The notes beneath the pieces are model-generated. The model did no database searches, was not told the DNA's origin, and worked only from the letters and a program-made list of their open reading frames with translations. DNA of 15,677 bases, from assembly GCA_958417695.1 (NCBI GenBank), contig CATZDQ010000013.1:1-15677 (forward strand), given 5' to 3'. Shown one piece after another: positions 14,207-15,677 of this stretch; positions within the stretch are counted from its first letter, which is position 1, and each line of letters starts with the position of its first letter. Position numbers and translations under genes: made by a program. The DNA comes from an uncultured Clostridiaceae bacterium (GTDB lineage: Bacteria > Bacillota > Clostridia > TANB77 > CAG-508).

Positions 14207-14419
14207 ATGGAAAATGATAAAGGAAAAATTATACGCTTTAAGAAACCTGGAAATTGTAATATTTTAAAAGCTAAGCATATGGGAACTATTACTATTTCTG
14301 TATTATTAGATGAATATACTCATCTTCCCTTTTATTATATTGAACCGGATACCAGAGACTTACTTCCTTATGTAGATTTATTGGATGATACACTTTCTAA
14401 ATTTAGCACAAAAGGCTAA
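14207..14419 (+). CDS. Orphan 70-residue protein, unknown function
   Basis: I do not recognise a family. The protein opens MENDKGKIIRFKKPGNC, has a mixed charged and beta-prone middle (GTITISVLLDEYTHLPFYYI) and an acidic end (PDTRDLLPYVDLLDDTLSKF), with no membrane segment, signal peptide or helix-turn-helix visible. It reads like a small cytoplasmic alpha/beta domain. The ATG at 14207 lies 5 bases after GAGGTGA; in-frame GTG (14198) and TTG codons further up overlap that ribosome site and are unlikely starts. It is monocistronic, with its own promoter and dyad upstream and a terminator that includes its stop codon. That full set of signals supports a real gene. No partner gene suggests a role. 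Confidence 0.75.
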   Translation: MENDKGKIIRFKKPGNCNILKAKHMGTITISVLLDEYTHLPFYYIEPDTRDLLPYVDLLDDTLSKFSTKG

Positions 14420-14440
14420 GGAAATGGATCTTAGCCTTTT
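14410..14440 (+). terminator. Intrinsic terminator of the 70-residue gene
   Basis: A perfect 11-bp stem, AAAAGGCTAAG with CTTAGCCTTTT (14410-14420 and 14430-14440), around a 9-base loop, with T-rich sequence beyond. The TAA stop (14417-14419) is inside the left arm. Confidence 0.8.
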
Positions 14441-14654
14441 AGACTTTTTTATTTTTTTGTCTCCTATAAGTTAACTCTCACATCGCAATGATTATGCTTC
14501 TATAAAATATAATTTTTTTCTTTTCTAATTATTATCCCAATTTCTATGTTCTAATATGTAAGATTTGTAAAACTTATAGATTTTTTATTAAGTTGAGTGT
14601 TTTTCTTATTTGTATAAATCTTTTCTTTTTTCTCATACTATGAATGGTGATATT

Positions 14655-15455
14655 ATGAATCTAAAAAAAGTATTTATTACAGGTGCTGGTTCTGGTTTAG
14701 GCAAAGAAGCTGCTATTGCTTTGGCTAGGCGTGGTCATACCGTTTACGCTAGTGTACATTATGCAAGTCAAATAGCTTCTTTAAGGCAATTGGCATTGCA
14801 GGAATCTCTTGACTTGCAAGTTTTTCATTTGGATGTTCTCGATTCTGAAGATAGAAAACAAATTTTAGATTATGATATAGATGTGTTTATTAGTAATGCT
14901 GCTATTGGAGATTCTGGTTCTGTTGCTGAAGTGGATATTAACCGTATTATAAATGTTTTTAATACAAATATTTTTGGTAATTTACATTGTATCCAATTGG
15001 CTTTAAAAAATATGATTACTATAAAGAAATCTGGTCGTATTGTTATTTTAACTTCCTTAGCAGGACGCATTCCAGCTCCTTTTTTGTCTCCTTATTGTGC
15101 TTCTAAGTTTGCTTTAGAGGCTTTTACGACTTGTCTTAGGCAAGAAATGCGTTTATTAAAAGACTCCCACATTGAAGTTTGCGCTATTGAGCCAGGTGCC
15201 TATGCTACTGGTTTTAATAAGGAAAATAATGAGAAGAAGTATCCTTGGATGGAGGAGAAATCTTATTTTCACGATATATTACATTTGCTTCGTTATTATG
15301 AAGAAAAGATTTGGAATTTTATTGAAATAAAACCCTTTGATTCTATAATCAGATTATATGTAAAGACTGTAGAGGCTAAGCATGTTCGACATAGATATAC
15401 GGCGCCTTGGTATCAGTCTTTATTGATACAATTAGGTAGAATTTTGGGCATGTAA
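14655..15455 (+). CDS. Short-chain dehydrogenase/reductase (classical SDR)
   Basis: An NAD(P)H-linked oxidoreductase of unknown substrate, 266 residues, cytoplasmic. From the ATG at 14655: MNLKKVFITGAGSGLGKEAA with the TGxxxGxG cofactor loop at residues 9-16, the LDVLD segment, SNAAIG in place of NNAG, Ser in ILTSLAGRI, and the catalytic YCASK, then EPGAYATGF as in family members. An arginine pair after the loop (ARRGH) is compatible with either cofactor. The frame extends upstream to a TTG at 14610 and an ATG at 14640, but only 14655 has a ribosome site (GGTGA, 7 bases before) and a TATAAA at 14613-14618 would start transcription past 14610. About 50 C-terminal residues are less conserved and include several tryptophans, which suggests a bulky-substrate pocket. 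It has its own terminator at 15457-15479. Confidence 0.92.
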   Translation: MNLKKVFITGAGSGLGKEAAIALARRGHTVYASVHYASQIASLRQLALQESLDLQVFHLDVLDSEDRKQILDYDIDVFISNAAIGDSGSVAEVDINRIINVFNTNIFGNLHCIQLALKNMITIKKSGRIVILTSLAGRIPAPFLSPYCASKFALEAFTTCLRQEMRLLKDSHIEVCAIEPGAYATGFNKENNEKKYPWMEEKSYFHDILHLLRYYEEKIWNFIEIKPFDSIIRLYVKTVEAKHVRHRYTAPWYQSLLIQLGRILGM

Positions 15456-15456
15456 A

Positions 15457-15479
15457 AAACTATGCAACTTGCATAGTTT
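15457..15479. terminator. Bidirectional terminator, SDR / SPFH genes
   Basis: A 10-bp stem, AAACTATGCA with TGCATAGTTT, around a 3-base loop. On the minus strand it is followed by six T, a good terminator for the SPFH gene; on the plus strand the tail is CTCTTTT, weaker. It lies between convergent genes. Confidence 0.75.
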
Positions 15480-15487
15480 CTCTTTTA

Positions 15488-15677
15488 CTATTTCTTCTTG
15501 TCTTCACAGCAAAAATCTTCTACTGGTGGTTCTATTGTTTCTTTAGGGCTCTTATCTATCGGCATTGCTGCATTGGTTCCTAACATTTCTGCTGCCGTTC
15601 CTAATGTTGTAGCTAAGGAACTTAGTTCTGTTGGCATAAAGATTTTAGTTGCTCGTCCATCTCCTACTGCTTTTAGG
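15488..15677 (-). CDS. SPFH/band-7 domain protein, C-terminal end (runs off the window)
   Basis: Only the last 62 residues are present; the frame continues beyond the window edge. LKAVGDGRATKIFMPTELSSLATTLG matches the end of SPFH (stomatin/prohibitin/flotillin) proteins, where an ADGxATKIxxP segment closes the coiled-coil part. A low-complexity acidic tail with a Cys pair follows (EPPVEDFCCEDKKK). Such proteins form ring-like assemblies at membranes and often scaffold proteases or lipid microdomains. Which subfamily this is cannot be judged from the end alone. The stop TAG is at 15488-15490 and the terminator at 15457-15479 follows on this strand. Confidence 0.72.
   Translation of the reverse strand, partial: LKAVGDGRATKIFMPTELSSLATTLGTAAEMLGTNAAMPIDKSPKETIEPPVEDFCCEDKKK

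Overview
The window is AT-rich (roughly 30% GC by eye) and reads as chromosomal DNA of a low-GC, spore-former-like member of the Bacillota, probably a Clostridia. The grounds are strong AGGAGG-type ribosome sites, many short T-tailed hairpin terminators, a SpoVB/MurJ-type lipid flippase, a GH25 lysozyme with LysM repeats, a clostridial-type Fe/Mn superoxide dismutase and a eukaryote-like UDPGP nucleotidyltransferase. TGA is used only as a stop. I see no phage, transposase, CRISPR array, tRNA or rRNA, so most of it looks like ordinary core and housekeeping DNA. The genus cannot be fixed from sequence alone.

Layout. 1-1971 (minus strand): start of alanine racemase (cut by the window edge), an MmcQ/YjbR-family small protein just upstream of it, and a secreted GH25 lysozyme with three LysM modules. 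2090-3592 (plus): a 500-residue lipid flippase, divergent from the lysozyme. 3623-4732 (minus): metK. 4733-5100: 368 gene-free bases with an extended -10 promoter for the GNAT acetyltransferase at 5101-5637 (plus). 5746-6708 (minus): cysteine synthase. 6838-7017 (plus): a probable small membrane protein. 7067-11707 (minus): an EAL phosphodiesterase, superoxide dismutase, a P3-type (MgtA-like) ATPase and a 121-residue DUF6483-like protein, all in one direction. 11808-13930 (plus): a metallophosphoesterase whose C-terminal end is displaced by a frameshift, then a UDP-sugar pyrophosphorylase. 13984-14440 (plus): a candidate small RNA and a 70-residue orphan gene. 14655-15455 (plus): a short-chain dehydrogenase. 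15488-15677 (minus): the C-terminal end of an SPFH/band-7 protein.

Functionally there is a loose cell-envelope theme (D-Ala supply, muramidase, lipid-linked sugar flipping, UDP-sugar supply) and a sulfur/methyl theme (metK, cysteine synthase), but the genes sit mostly in short units separated by terminators, so no single large pathway operon is evident.

The points most worth a second look are: changed ion-pathway motifs in the MgtA-like ATPase; a perfect palindrome that contains that ATPase's likely -10 element; the +1 frameshift at a CTT CGG site in the phosphoesterase; and a candidate small RNA whose terminator loop is complementary to the leader of the downstream 70-residue gene. I found no clear evidence of a large new defence or mobile system here.
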